From positions 1 to 19,628 of the forward strand of contig JAJRTI010000881.1 of the NCBI GenBank assembly GCA_024278415.1: a stretch of 19,628 nucleotides of DNA. The letters run 5' to 3'. The number at the start of each line of letters is the position of its first letter. Within the stretch, counting starts at the first letter, position 1. This DNA comes from Planctomycetota bacterium (GTDB lineage Bacteria > Planctomycetota > Brocadiia > JAJRTI01). This document shows, in pieces, positions 1-8,781 of this stretch. The position numbers were made by a program, and so were the translations under genes. The notes beneath the pieces were generated by a model. It was not told where the DNA came from. It was given only the letters and a program-made list of their open reading frames with translations, and searched no databases.

Positions 1-229
1 ATCAAAAGCGCCGTCAAGCCGGCGCACTCCACAACGGATCGCATCGACAAGGGGCCCCATGTGGAAACCGGAGTTCCGAGTTGCATGGATGCCAGGCGAG
101 GGCTCCCGTCACCCAGGCCGTGCTTTGGAGGCCCCGGGGTTAATGGGTTCCGACTACTTCCATAAGCAGGTTGTTCTTCCCGTCGCCAAATGAGAAGTAC
201 TTTTTCCACTCACATGGGGAACCTGGGTC
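1..229. other. Unassigned left-edge sequence
   Basis: No gene can be assigned here. All three forward frames are open from the window edge for a while because the DNA is GC-rich: frame 1 stops at 163-165, frame 2 at 191-193 and frame 3 at 139-141. Any of them could be the tail of an upstream gene. Frame 2 would end in a plausible peptide (...HKQVVLPVAK), but codon use does not single it out. No convincing terminator hairpin with a T-run is visible. Confidence 0.3.
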
Positions 230-258
230 TTGCTTTGTGCGTCTAAGCTAAGTATACT
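230..258 (+). promoter_or_regulatory. Candidate sigma70-type promoter of the eight-gene operon
   Basis: A -35-like TTGCTT (230-235) is followed after exactly 17 bases by TATACT (253-258), which matches five of six positions of the -10 consensus. Transcription would start near 265, giving a leader of about 77 bases before the first permease gene at 342. Only three of six -35 positions match, so the call rests on the -10 box, the spacing and the location ahead of a long co-directional gene run. Confidence 0.45.
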
Positions 259-341
259 TCTTGTCGTCCATTATCCCCGCCTAGCTCGTATTCTGCCAGC
301 AGCGTATTGCCCCGTATCCTGGGGTTGGACGGTCGCCCTCG

Positions 342-1427
342 ATGCTCCAGAGAATCTGGCTTATAGCATCCAGTACCTTTATCGAGACGATCCGGCAGCC
401 CGTGTTCTGCCTGATCATCTTCCTCGCCGGCTTCCTCATTGGGTTCAGCCCCTGTTTCACCATGTTCACCATGCTTGACGGGGTCAAGCTCGTGAAGGAC
501 ATGGGCCTGGGGAGCATGATGCTCGGGGGGATGGCGCTGGCGGTCTTCTCTGCGTCCAACGTGATCACGCAGGAGATCGAGAAACGTACGGTGCTTACGC
601 TCTTGGCGAAGCCGGTCGGTCGCTTTGAGTTCATTGTTGGCAAGTACTTGGGCCTCTCGGCCGGCCTGGTCGCCGGCATGTATCTGCTGTCGGTTATCTT
701 GGTGCTAACGGCTCGGATTGGCGTGCCGGAGGCCGCGTACACCAAGTTAGACCACTACGCGCTTTGGGCCGAGCTTCTCGCATTCTTCAGCGCCGTACTC
801 ATTGGCACGGCCGCCAACTACTTCTTCGACAAGTCGTTCACGGCCACGGCGATTCTGTATGGGTTGGTGACGTTCACACTCTGCCTCCTTGTGGTGTCCT
901 TTGTGAGCAAAACGGGGCAGTTCCAGGCCATCACGGAAGGCTTGGACTTCGAGTTGCTCAAGGCCTGTGGGCTGGTGACCATGGCTGTGCTTGTGCTGGC
1001 CGCGGCCGCCGTGGCGGTGGCCACACGAGCGAACTTTTCCGTGTCGCTGCTGGTGTGTGTGATTTTGTTCCTACTGGGTCTGGTGTCGGACTATCTGTTC
1101 GGCCGGCCGGCGGTGGGCGAGCCCAAGCTGGCCGCGGAGTCTGCGGTCGATGCTGGCAAGCCGTCGGAGGCTGCGGCGTCGGTGGCCGCGCCAAGCCGCA
1201 GCGAAGCGAGCCGTGGCGTTGGCATGAGGCGGGTGAAGCGTACGCTCGCGCGGGTGGCCTACGCCGCGGTGCCGAACCTGCAAGTCTTTTGGATGGCCGA
1301 TGCGGTCAACGACAAAAAGTCGATCCCCTTTAGCTACATGGCCCGCGCGGGCGCGTACGCCATGCTGTATGCCGCCGGGCTGTTGTTTGTGGCGCTGAGC
1401 TTGTTCCAAGAGCGCGAGATCGCATAG
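342..1427 (+). CDS. ABC-2 type transporter permease (first permease of the operon)
   Basis: The 361-residue integral membrane protein has hydrophobic spans at about 20-40, 58-75, 103-125, 140-160, 168-188, 207-228, 233-252 and 335-355. Residues 78-104 contain the cytoplasmic segment typical of ABC-2 permeases (EIEKRTVLTLLAKPVGR, then GKYLG), where a 'KP..R' turn follows the second span. Residues 255-300 form an Ala/Ser/Glu-rich low-complexity linker before the last span. No ATPase gene adjoins it; the nearest is the ABC ATPase at 7576-8781 in the same operon, so it probably shares that subunit with the second permease. The start has no clear Shine-Dalgarno sequence. It was kept because the first hydrophobic helix follows directly (MLQRIWLIASSTFIETIRQP). 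The family is well supported; the substrate is unknown. Confidence 0.8.
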   Translation: MLQRIWLIASSTFIETIRQPVFCLIIFLAGFLIGFSPCFTMFTMLDGVKLVKDMGLGSMMLGGMALAVFSASNVITQEIEKRTVLTLLAKPVGRFEFIVGKYLGLSAGLVAGMYLLSVILVLTARIGVPEAAYTKLDHYALWAELLAFFSAVLIGTAANYFFDKSFTATAILYGLVTFTLCLLVVSFVSKTGQFQAITEGLDFELLKACGLVTMAVLVLAAAAVAVATRANFSVSLLVCVILFLLGLVSDYLFGRPAVGEPKLAAESAVDAGKPSEAAASVAAPSRSEASRGVGMRRVKRTLARVAYAAVPNLQVFWMADAVNDKKSIPFSYMARAGAYAMLYAAGLLFVALSLFQEREIA

Positions 1428-1470
1428 CGCTCCGCCCCTTAGCCCTTCTCTCGTCTCTCCCAGATTAAAC

Positions 1471-3441
1471 ATGAGCGAATCACGACAGACATCACTGCGC
1501 CGGGCCCAGGTCGTGGCCCTCATCGCCTTAGCCGCGCAGATCGTGTTCTCCGGCGCGGTGTTCGTCATTGCCGGGTGGTGCAAGTCCCGGGCGGTCATGG
1601 CAGAGGCGTACCACCTTGCCGCTGGCGTCTGGCTGTGGCTGGTGATCATCGTGCATCTCCGACATCAGCGCGCCGCGCAGGACGAGATCGCCGCGGTGGA
1701 GGAACTGGCGCGCGTGCGGGAGCAGAAGTTGCCGGGCAGTGCGCTGTTCGAGGGCGACGAGGAGGACTTGAACGTTGCGCGTAACCGGCTCAAGACGTTC
1801 GAGAAGTACTTCCTGCCGCTATGCTCGCTCGTGATGGTTGGGTTGCTGGTGGGCGGTGCGGTGCGGCTCTACATCGTGCTGCAAGACTTCACCAGAGAGG
1901 TGGAGGTGGTGAACGCGTCGCTGTCTGCCGCGTTCCTCGCGAGCATTGCGCTGGCGAGCTTCCTGATCGGGAAGTATGCCGCAGGGATGGCGACAGAGCG
2001 AGTGTGGCGCCCGCTTCGGGCGGGCGGCAGCCTCTTGGTCTCGTCCGCCATTGTGCTGTTCGTGGTCTGCCTGGGCATGGCGTTTGTGCACTTTAGGTTG
2101 CCGGCAGTGGATCGCGTGCTCGCGTACGTGGTGCCGGGAGCCATGTGCCTGGTGGGGGCCGAGATGTTCATGAACATCCTGCTGGACATCTACCGGCCGC
2201 GGGTCGAAGGGCAGGAGGCGCAGTTCTCTTACGACAGCCGTCTGCTGGGGCTGCTCGTCGAGCCCGCTGGGGTCGCGCACACAGTCGCCCAGACGCTGGA
2301 CTACCAGTTCGGCTTCCGCGTGTCGGAAACGTGGGGGTACCGGTTCATCGAGTATGCGATTGCGCCGCTGATTTTGTTCCAGGTGGTGTCCTTCTATCTG
2401 CTCACGTGCATTCTAATCGTGGGCCCCGACGAAAAGGCGTTTGTCGAGCGGTTTGGCCGGCCGAAGAATGCGGAGCAGCCGCTGGGGCCGGGCCTGCACA
2501 TGAAGTGGCCTTGGCCGATCGAGATTGTGAGGCGCTTCCCGGCCGAACGCATTTTCTCGTTGCGTGTTGGAGAGGTGCACGGCAAGGGGCTAGACCGCCA
2601 GCACGAGCCGGGCGGGGAGCCCGAGCCCGAAAGCAAGCCTGAGGAGCCAGATGTTATCTTGTGGACGCGGAGCCACTCGGACACGGTGTTCCGGTGGATG
2701 GCGGCCAGCGCGAGCGAATCCGTTCGGAGCCAGGCCTTGAAGAAGAAGATTCCACCCGTGAGTTTTCTCACGGGGGTCGTGGATATCTTCTACCGTGTCA
2801 ACAACCTCTACAACTATATGTATCTGCATACGGACGGGCACGAGACGCTGCGGCAGCTCTCCCATCGCGCGCTCACGCATTACATGACCGGTGTGGATTT
2901 CAACCGGCTCATCACCACCGGCCGGCGGGCCGCGACCGAGGGCATACGCCGCGAGATCCAAGCCTTGGCCGATAAGGACAAGGTCGGGGTCGAGATCCTG
3001 TCGGTAGGGCTTCGCGGGGTCCATCCGCCGATTGAGGCGGGGCCGGCTTACGAATCCGTGGTCGCGGCCACGGTGGGCAGGCAGGCGATCGTCATGAGAG
3101 CGCGGGCCTATGAGAGCGAATTGATGCCCAAGGCCGCGGCCGAGGCAGACGTGATGCGGCTCAAGGCGCAGGCCGACAGCATGGAGGAGACGCTCGTCAC
3201 CGCGGGCAAGGCCGACCGTTTCCAATCCATTTTGGGCGCGCATGACAAGGACTCGTTGGCCCTCTTTATGATGCGGCATCGTATACTCGCTATTGTCGAT
3301 GCCTTGGCCAATGCCCGGAAGTACATCGTGCCGTCTTGGGCGGGCCAAGATGAAGTCGATGTGATTGATTTACAAGAGAAGCTGCAGCTCGACATTTTGG
3401 ACGCGGAAGCGCCGAATGTGCCTGGCATGAAAGCCAAGTAG
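1471..3441 (+). CDS. Polytopic membrane protein fused to an SPFH (HflK-like) domain
   Basis: In this 656-residue protein the N-terminal half is a membrane domain with spans near 13-36, 43-63, 114-137, 149-172, 186-207, 213-237 and 295-317. An SPFH/prohibitin-like domain follows, opening with GPDEKAFVERFGR and GPGLHMKWPWPIE (318-351), the HflK/HflC signature of a 'G..HWKWPWP' turn after the last span. A Pro/Glu-rich insertion (about 375-393) interrupts the domain. The C-terminal region (about 530-610) is Ala/Glu/Lys-rich and probably coiled coil. Ordinary HflK and HflC have one N-terminal membrane anchor, so six extra spans are unusual. SPFH proteins form ring-like membrane scaffolds and HflKC modulates the FtsH protease; FtsH is not encoded here. 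It is the first of three consecutive SPFH genes. No Shine-Dalgarno is evident before the ATG. Confidence 0.75.
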   Translation: MSESRQTSLRRAQVVALIALAAQIVFSGAVFVIAGWCKSRAVMAEAYHLAAGVWLWLVIIVHLRHQRAAQDEIAAVEELARVREQKLPGSALFEGDEEDLNVARNRLKTFEKYFLPLCSLVMVGLLVGGAVRLYIVLQDFTREVEVVNASLSAAFLASIALASFLIGKYAAGMATERVWRPLRAGGSLLVSSAIVLFVVCLGMAFVHFRLPAVDRVLAYVVPGAMCLVGAEMFMNILLDIYRPRVEGQEAQFSYDSRLLGLLVEPAGVAHTVAQTLDYQFGFRVSETWGYRFIEYAIAPLILFQVVSFYLLTCILIVGPDEKAFVERFGRPKNAEQPLGPGLHMKWPWPIEIVRRFPAERIFSLRVGEVHGKGLDRQHEPGGEPEPESKPEEPDVILWTRSHSDTVFRWMAASASESVRSQALKKKIPPVSFLTGVVDIFYRVNNLYNYMYLHTDGHETLRQLSHRALTHYMTGVDFNRLITTGRRAATEGIRREIQALADKDKVGVEILSVGLRGVHPPIEAGPAYESVVAATVGRQAIVMRARAYESELMPKAAAEADVMRLKAQADSMEETLVTAGKADRFQSILGAHDKDSLALFMMRHRILAIVDALANARKYIVPSWAGQDEVDVIDLQEKLQLDILDAEAPNVPGMKAK

Positions 3442-3482
3442 CTGGCAGCCTCATCGCCATCTATCTGACATCGAGGACGAAG

Positions 3483-4376
3483 ATGAAAGGCAAGCTCGTC
3501 ACCGTCATCACAGGATTGATCCTGCTGGTCATCCTGGTGCTGTACCTCCTGGGATTCCAAGTGCGCGAAGGCCAAAAGGCGTTCGTCACCCGTTTCGGCA
3601 AGGTGGCGCGCACGCAGACCGAGCCGGGGCTGTACTGGAAGTGGCCCTGGCCGATCGAGGCCGTGCATCGCTTCGACGCCCGGCTGCGCGTCTTTGAGAG
3701 CGCGTTTCAGCAGACGATGACTCGCGATGAGATGAGCTTGATCGTGAGTGTCGCCACCGGGTGGTCCGTCGAGGATCCGGTCCTCTTCTCCAACAGTGTC
3801 CGAACCTATGAGAGGGGGCAGGAGAACCTGCGGGCCGATCTCGCGGACAGCAAGAACAGCGTCGTGGGCCAGCACGACTTGGCCCACTTCGTGTCGCGGG
3901 ACCCGAAGCAGCAGCAGTTCGAACAGATCGAGGCTGAGATCATGAAGCCGGTGGCCAAGAAGATGGCAGAGAAGTACGGCATCAAGGTGCACTTCGTCCA
4001 TATCACACAGCTTGGCCTGCCGACCTCGGTGGCCGAAGACGTGTTCAAGCTCATGGAGGCCGAGCGGTCGGAAATCGCGAAGAACCTGCGGTCGGCCGGC
4101 GAGGGCGAAGCGGATCGGATTCGTGCAGAAGCCGAGAGGGATCGGCGCCAGATCTTGGCCAAAGCCGAGGCCGAGGCGAAGCGCATTCGCGGCCAAGGCG
4201 ACGCGGAAGCCGCGGCCTACTACGATGTGTTCAAGAAGAACCCGAAGCTCACGATTTTCCTGGCAGAGCTGGAGGCTTTGCGCAAGCTGAAGGAGCGGAC
4301 TACCGTCATCCTCGACCAGAACACGCCCCCGTTCACCTTGCTCGCCAATCCGCCTCAGGCCAAGCAGGAGCGTTAG
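3483..4376 (+). CDS. HflC-like SPFH domain membrane protein
   Basis: This 297-residue protein fits the HflC layout and usual length. A single membrane anchor lies at about 5-25, followed by the SPFH opening (VREGQKAFVTRFGKV, then PGLYWKWPWPIE). The middle segment contains GIKVHFVHITQLGLP, and the typical HflC tail is present: IAKNLRSAGEGEADRIRAEA, then repeated Ala/Glu/Arg heptads and IRGQGDAEAAAYYDVFKKNP. The tail should form a coiled coil that pairs with an HflK-type partner, most likely the next gene, which starts 4 bases after this stop. GAGG six bases before the ATG is a reasonable ribosome-binding site. By homology it is an oligomeric membrane scaffold that may regulate a membrane protease. 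The link to FtsH is family knowledge and not visible here. Confidence 0.85.
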   Translation: MKGKLVTVITGLILLVILVLYLLGFQVREGQKAFVTRFGKVARTQTEPGLYWKWPWPIEAVHRFDARLRVFESAFQQTMTRDEMSLIVSVATGWSVEDPVLFSNSVRTYERGQENLRADLADSKNSVVGQHDLAHFVSRDPKQQQFEQIEAEIMKPVAKKMAEKYGIKVHFVHITQLGLPTSVAEDVFKLMEAERSEIAKNLRSAGEGEADRIRAEAERDRRQILAKAEAEAKRIRGQGDAEAAAYYDVFKKNPKLTIFLAELEALRKLKERTTVILDQNTPPFTLLANPPQAKQER

Positions 4377-4380
4377 GTCT

Positions 4381-5562
4381 ATGGACTCGACTGACCACAC
4401 CCCCCAGCAGGCCCATCTGCCTGAAGATCCGGCCCTGAAGTACCTCGGCGAAGCGCTGAAGACCAGCTTCGCGATCTTCAAAGTGCTCATGCTCGTCGTG
4501 CTCGTGGTCTTCCTGTGCTCGGGCGTGTTTACCGTGGGGCAAAACGAGCGGGGGCTCGTGCTGCGATTCGGCAAGTTTGTTGGACGGGAAATCGTGCGCA
4601 AGCCCGGCCTGTACTGGGCGTGGCCATACCCCATTGACACCCGAGTGGTCGTGCCCGTTGGCAGTGTGCAGACCGTGCGAACCTGGGCGTTCTGGCCGCA
4701 GCAAAACCGCGAGCAACAAATCGAAGGCAAGGCCACACCGCTGCCGGAAGGCCAGATCATTCCCGGAGAGGATGGCATCAACTTCACGGGCGACAACTAC
4801 ATCGTGCACACGATTTGGTCGGCGCGCTACAAAGTCAATGACCCAGTGGCCTACGTCCGCATGTTGGCGGACCCGAATGAAGGCGGCATTGAGGAGGGCC
4901 AAAAGAAAATCAAGACCCTGGTCAGGGAAGGGCTCCAGAATGCGGTAATCAAGGTCGTGGGCCACTTCGGAGTCGACGACGTGCTGCGGACAAACAAGGC
5001 GAAGATCACCGAGGAGGTGGAGAAGGAACTCGTGGCGTTCTTCGAGTCATTGAAGGCGGGGCTCACGATTGAGGGAGTCGTGCTCGAACGCGCCGAGCCG
5101 CCCGGGCGGCTGAAGAAGGCTTTCGATTCGGTGGTGAAGGCCAACCTCGTGAGCAGCAAGCTCAAGGAGGAGGCCAACGGCTATAAGGCCAGGGCCAAGA
5201 GCGAGGCGGCGGGCAAGGCCGCAAGAACCCAGGCGGAGGCGGACGCCTATCGGGTGTCTGTTGTCGAGACGGCCGCTGGAGACGCCAAATACATGCGGGA
5301 GCTGCTCGCCAAATGCCGGGAGAAGAATGGCAAGATCGATGATGCCAAGCTGGACCTATATCTGAATGGCCTGCGCTTGCGGGCCGTCTCCGAATTCCTT
5401 GCCGCAGCGGACGAGAAATTTGTCCTCAGGCCCAAGGGCCCCAAGGATAAGCGGCAATTGCGCCTGCGCATCAGCCGTGATCCAGAAGCGGCGAAGAAAA
5501 GGCCGAAGACCAAGGCGCCGGAGGATGAGGACCCTGCCGCACACATGGCCCCAGAGGATTAG
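4381..5562 (+). CDS. HflK-like SPFH domain membrane protein
   Basis: This 393-residue protein has a short cytoplasmic N-terminus, one membrane span at about 34-57 and an SPFH domain opening with VGQNERGLVLRFGKFV and PGLYWAWPYPID, close to HflK. The motif NYIVHTIWSARYKVNDPVAY corresponds to the conserved SPFH strand pair. Residues about 255-300 are Ala/Lys/Glu-rich (KARAKSEAAGKAARTQAEAD) and likely coiled coil. The C-terminus is charged and Pro/Lys-rich (KKRPKTKAPEDEDP), probably disordered. Only 4 bases separate it from the HflC-like gene and 12 from the P-type ATPase gene, so co-translation is likely. It most plausibly assembles with the HflC-like protein into a hetero-oligomeric ring. Whether it serves FtsH, the neighbouring transporters or both cannot be told from sequence. 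Confidence 0.82.
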   Translation: MDSTDHTPQQAHLPEDPALKYLGEALKTSFAIFKVLMLVVLVVFLCSGVFTVGQNERGLVLRFGKFVGREIVRKPGLYWAWPYPIDTRVVVPVGSVQTVRTWAFWPQQNREQQIEGKATPLPEGQIIPGEDGINFTGDNYIVHTIWSARYKVNDPVAYVRMLADPNEGGIEEGQKKIKTLVREGLQNAVIKVVGHFGVDDVLRTNKAKITEEVEKELVAFFESLKAGLTIEGVVLERAEPPGRLKKAFDSVVKANLVSSKLKEEANGYKARAKSEAAGKAARTQAEADAYRVSVVETAAGDAKYMRELLAKCREKNGKIDDAKLDLYLNGLRLRAVSEFLAAADEKFVLRPKGPKDKRQLRLRISRDPEAAKKRPKTKAPEDEDPAAHMAPED

Positions 5563-5574
5563 TAGCTAACTCAA

Positions 5575-7548
5575 ATGGATATTGCTGCAACCAATGAACT
5601 CGCCCATGGCCACGATCATGGGCACGACGAGGACCCCGGAGCCAGCATGACGTGCTGCGCCGACCACGGAGCCGAGGAGCAGCAGCGGACGGTGATTCTG
5701 CGGCTCGTCGGCACGCTGCTCGGCGGCGCGCTCGTGGTCAATGCATACATCGCCGACTTCGCGTTCCCAGATTCGCACGGCATTGGATCGATCAGCGCGT
5801 TCTTTGGCGCCATTCTGCTGTCGATACCGCTGATGGTGCACGCCATTCGCCATCTGAAGCGCGGCGAGATGAACATGGAAGCGCTGGCGTGCCTGGCCAT
5901 CGTCGCCTGTTTCGCGCTGGAAGACTACAAGACCGCAGGGCTGCTGGCGTTTTTCCTTTGGATGGCCGAGCTGATCCAGAACCGGACGGCGCTCGGCGCC
6001 CGGGCCGCGATCGAGCACCTGCTGCGGCTTGCGCCCACAGTGGCCAACGTCATACAGGAGGACGGCAGTGAGGTCGAGGTCTCGGTCGCGGACCTCCACG
6101 TGGCTCAGCGCGTGCGCGTGCGGCCAGGCGACAACGTGCCAGTGGACGGCGTGATCATCACGGGCGAAACGACCATCGACGAAGCCTCCGTCACGGGCGA
6201 GTCGTTCCCCGCGGACAAAGGCCCCGGCGCCCAGGTGTTCGCCGGCACGTCCAACCTCACGGGCAGCATTGAGGTCGAGGTGACTCGCGTGGGCGAAGAC
6301 ACCACGCTGGGCCAGGTGCAGCACTTGATCCATCAGGCCGAGGCGAGCAAGACGCCGGTCATGCGGCTCATCGACCAATACAGCCGGTACTACACGCCCG
6401 CGATGGTCATGATCGTGCTGCTCATCCTCTTTTTCACGCGGGAGATGGACCGCGCGATTGCCGCGTTGGTCATCGTGTGCCCCTGCGCGTTTATTCTGGC
6501 CACGCCCACGGCCATGGTCGCGGCGTTGAGTTGCGCGGCGCGGCTTGGCATCCTTGTGAAGAACGTGGGGGACCTCGAAGCGGCCGGCAACTTGAACGCG
6601 ATTGTGTTCGACAAGACCGGCACGCTCACCACGGGGCAGTTGGTCGTCACGAGGCTTGTGCCAGTGGGAGGCGTTGATGGCGCCGATTTGCTCAGGCTTG
6701 CAGCAAGCGTCGAGAGCCACTCGAGCCACCCGGTGGCGCGGGCGGTGGTGGACGTGGCCAAAGAGGCCAACCTGGACCTCGCCGAGGTTGAAGGCCTGGC
6801 CGAGACGCCGGGCAAGGGCGTGGGCGGAATGGTTGAGGGCAAAGTGGTGCTCGTGGGCAGGGAGAACTGGCTGCGCGAGCAGGGCGTGGACATGGCGCCC
6901 TACGATGCGCACACGGAGAAGGACGAGGCCCTCAGCTCCGTCGTCGTCGCGGTCGATGGGGTGTGCCTAGGCTGGATCGGGCTGGAGGATCAGACGCGGC
7001 CGCAGGCCAAGAACGCGACGGCTGGGTTGAGAGAACTCGGCATGCGCCGCATGGTGCTGCTGACCGGCGACAAGTGGGCCGTTGCCCGCAAGGTGTCCCA
7101 AGAGTTGGGCTGCACCGACGTGGAGGCCGAATGTCTCCCGGAGCGCAAGCTCGAATTGGTCGAGGAACTCAAATCGCAGGGCTACATGGTCGGCGTCGTG
7201 GGCGATGGCGTGAACGACGCACCCGCGCTCGCGGCGGGCGACATCGGCATCGCCATGGGCGCGGCCGGCAGCGACGTGGCCTTGAACTCGGCCACCATTG
7301 CACTGCTCAACAACGACTTGGAGCGCCTGCCGTTCCTCGTGAGTCTGTCGAGGCGATGCCGATGGGTCGTGAATGAAAACCTGCTTTTCGGATTCTGCTT
7401 CATGGTGGGCGGCCTGGTGCTCGCGGGCATGGGCCTCATGACGCCCGTGCTGGCCGCGTTCCTGCACAACGTGGGCTCGTTCATCGTCATCTTCAATAGC
7501 GCCCGGCTCGTGCGCCTTGGCGAGCATTTTTCGCCGCACGCTGGGTAA
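5575..7548 (+). CDS. P1B-type heavy-metal translocating ATPase
   Basis: This 657-residue P-type ATPase pumps a transition-metal ion across the inner membrane at the cost of ATP. Visible landmarks are the actuator TGES (207-210), the CPC metal site in the pre-catalytic helix (302-304), the phosphorylated Asp346 in DKTGTLT, the P1B-specific His-Pro pair (385-386) and the hinge GDGVNDAP (543-550). There is no N-terminal HMA domain. Instead the first 40 residues are His/Cys-rich (HGHDHGHDED, then TCCADHG), suited to metal binding. The last membrane helix reads HNVGSFIVIFNS (631-642). It lacks both the M..SS pattern of Cu+ pumps and the D.G pattern of Zn/Cd/Pb pumps. It is nearer the CtpC-like or P1B-4 style of His-containing final helix, so the metal is left open. 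The gene lies inside the SPFH/ABC operon, 12 bases after the HflK-like gene. The Shine-Dalgarno is weak. Confidence 0.9.
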   Translation: MDIAATNELAHGHDHGHDEDPGASMTCCADHGAEEQQRTVILRLVGTLLGGALVVNAYIADFAFPDSHGIGSISAFFGAILLSIPLMVHAIRHLKRGEMNMEALACLAIVACFALEDYKTAGLLAFFLWMAELIQNRTALGARAAIEHLLRLAPTVANVIQEDGSEVEVSVADLHVAQRVRVRPGDNVPVDGVIITGETTIDEASVTGESFPADKGPGAQVFAGTSNLTGSIEVEVTRVGEDTTLGQVQHLIHQAEASKTPVMRLIDQYSRYYTPAMVMIVLLILFFTREMDRAIAALVIVCPCAFILATPTAMVAALSCAARLGILVKNVGDLEAAGNLNAIVFDKTGTLTTGQLVVTRLVPVGGVDGADLLRLAASVESHSSHPVARAVVDVAKEANLDLAEVEGLAETPGKGVGGMVEGKVVLVGRENWLREQGVDMAPYDAHTEKDEALSSVVVAVDGVCLGWIGLEDQTRPQAKNATAGLRELGMRRMVLLTGDKWAVARKVSQELGCTDVEAECLPERKLELVEELKSQGYMVGVVGDGVNDAPALAAGDIGIAMGAAGSDVALNSATIALLNNDLERLPFLVSLSRRCRWVVNENLLFGFCFMVGGLVLAGMGLMTPVLAAFLHNVGSFIVIFNSARLVRLGEHFSPHAG

Positions 7549-7575
7549 AGCCCCTTGGGTACCGCATAGAGCGAC

Positions 7576-8781
7576 ATGCAGAACACTCAGCCCATTGTCC
7601 AGACCATCGGCCTGACCAAGGTCTTCAAGGACTTCTGGCACCGCGAGAAGGTGCGCGCGGTGGACGACTTGAACTTGGAGTTGCGCCAAGGCGAAGTCTT
7701 CGGCCTGCTCGGCCCGAACGGCTCAGGCAAGAGCACTACGGTGAAGCTGCTGTTGGGGCTGTTGTTCCCCACAAAGGGGCGTGTCACGTTGCTTGGCAAG
7801 CCACCGCGCTCGATCGAGGTCAAGAAGCGCATCGGGTATTTGCCAGAGGAGACCTACCTCTATCCCTATCTCAACGCCGAGGAGACGCTCGACTTCTACG
7901 GCCGAATCTTCGAGATCCCCAGGCACGAGCGTCGCAAGCGGACCGAGGCCCTCATCCGCATGGTCGGCCTCGCCGGCGCGCGCAAGCGGCGCCTGGGGGA
8001 GTACTCGAAGGGCATGGCGCGGCGCATCGGCATCGCACAAGCCCTGGTGGGCGACCCGGAGTTGGTGCTGCTCGACGAGCCAACGACCGGCCTCGATCCG
8101 ATCGGCACCGACGAGATCAAGACGCTCATCCTGGAGCTGAAGAACAGAGGCAAGACCGTGCTGCTGTGCAGCCACCTGTTGGCCGACGTGGAGGACGTGT
8201 GCGACCGCGTGGCGATCCTCTACGGAGGCCGCATTCGAACGATTGGCCACATCGACGATCTGCTGGCGCAGGAGAGCATCACGCAGCTTCGTGTACCGGA
8301 CATGTCGGAGGAGACGGTTGCCGCGGTGCGGGAGATCATCCGGGAGCGAGAGGGCGACAAGCCAGTGGAGGTGGGGCATCCGCGCGACCGGCTGGAGAAC
8401 TTCTTCCTGCGGGTGATCCAGCAGGCCCACAAGGAGGGGCCCACGCTCTCCGGCGCGCAGTTTGGCGAAGTCACGGCCGACCTCTACGACTCGGCCATGA
8501 GCCGGGATACGAAGGGGCCAGAGCTGATCGACCAATTGATGGCCGCGCCGGCCGCGCCGGACAAGCCGCCAGAGCCTGTGCCGGGGAGCGCGGAAGCGGC
8601 CGACGGCTCCGGGGCAGAACTGATCGACAGACTCGAGCATGGGCCTGAGAGCCGGGCCGAGGCCGAGGCCGAGGATGAGCCTGTCCCAGAGCCCGAGCCG
8701 AGGCAAGACAAGGGCAAGAAGACGCAGCAAGTGCTCGGCCGACTCATGGGCGACGAGCAGAACGAAGGCGACGACGCATGA
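7576..8781 (+). CDS. ABC transporter ATP-binding protein with extended acidic C-terminus
   Basis: Residues 1-235 form a complete nucleotide-binding domain of the ABC-2/DrrA-like class. Walker A is GPNGSGKST (46-54), the signature is YSKGM (143-147, a variant of LSGGQ), Walker B ends with D167-E168 in LVLLDEPTTGLDP, and the switch His lies in LLCSHLL. After about residue 300 it carries a long Pro/Glu/Ala-rich tail unlike the core family. Short similar helices recur within it: ELIDQL (316-321), ELIDRL (348-353) and QQVLGRLMG near the end. The gene overlaps the following permease by four bases (ATGA), a strong sign of coupled translation and a shared complex. It presumably energises that permease and perhaps the first permease at 342. 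The substrate is unknown. Confidence 0.9.
   Translation: MQNTQPIVQTIGLTKVFKDFWHREKVRAVDDLNLELRQGEVFGLLGPNGSGKSTTVKLLLGLLFPTKGRVTLLGKPPRSIEVKKRIGYLPEETYLYPYLNAEETLDFYGRIFEIPRHERRKRTEALIRMVGLAGARKRRLGEYSKGMARRIGIAQALVGDPELVLLDEPTTGLDPIGTDEIKTLILELKNRGKTVLLCSHLLADVEDVCDRVAILYGGRIRTIGHIDDLLAQESITQLRVPDMSEETVAAVREIIREREGDKPVEVGHPRDRLENFFLRVIQQAHKEGPTLSGAQFGEVTADLYDSAMSRDTKGPELIDQLMAAPAAPDKPPEPVPGSAEAADGSGAELIDRLEHGPESRAEAEAEDEPVPEPEPRQDKGKKTQQVLGRLMGDEQNEGDDA

Noticed and set aside
3108..4796. A 562-codon open frame on the minus strand
   Set aside because: It overlaps the SPFH genes, whose products show clear family motifs. The antisense translation is low in complexity and has no recognisable domain.
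5566..6912. A 448-codon open frame on the minus strand
   Set aside because: It is antisense to the P-type ATPase, which carries all the family motifs in its own frame.
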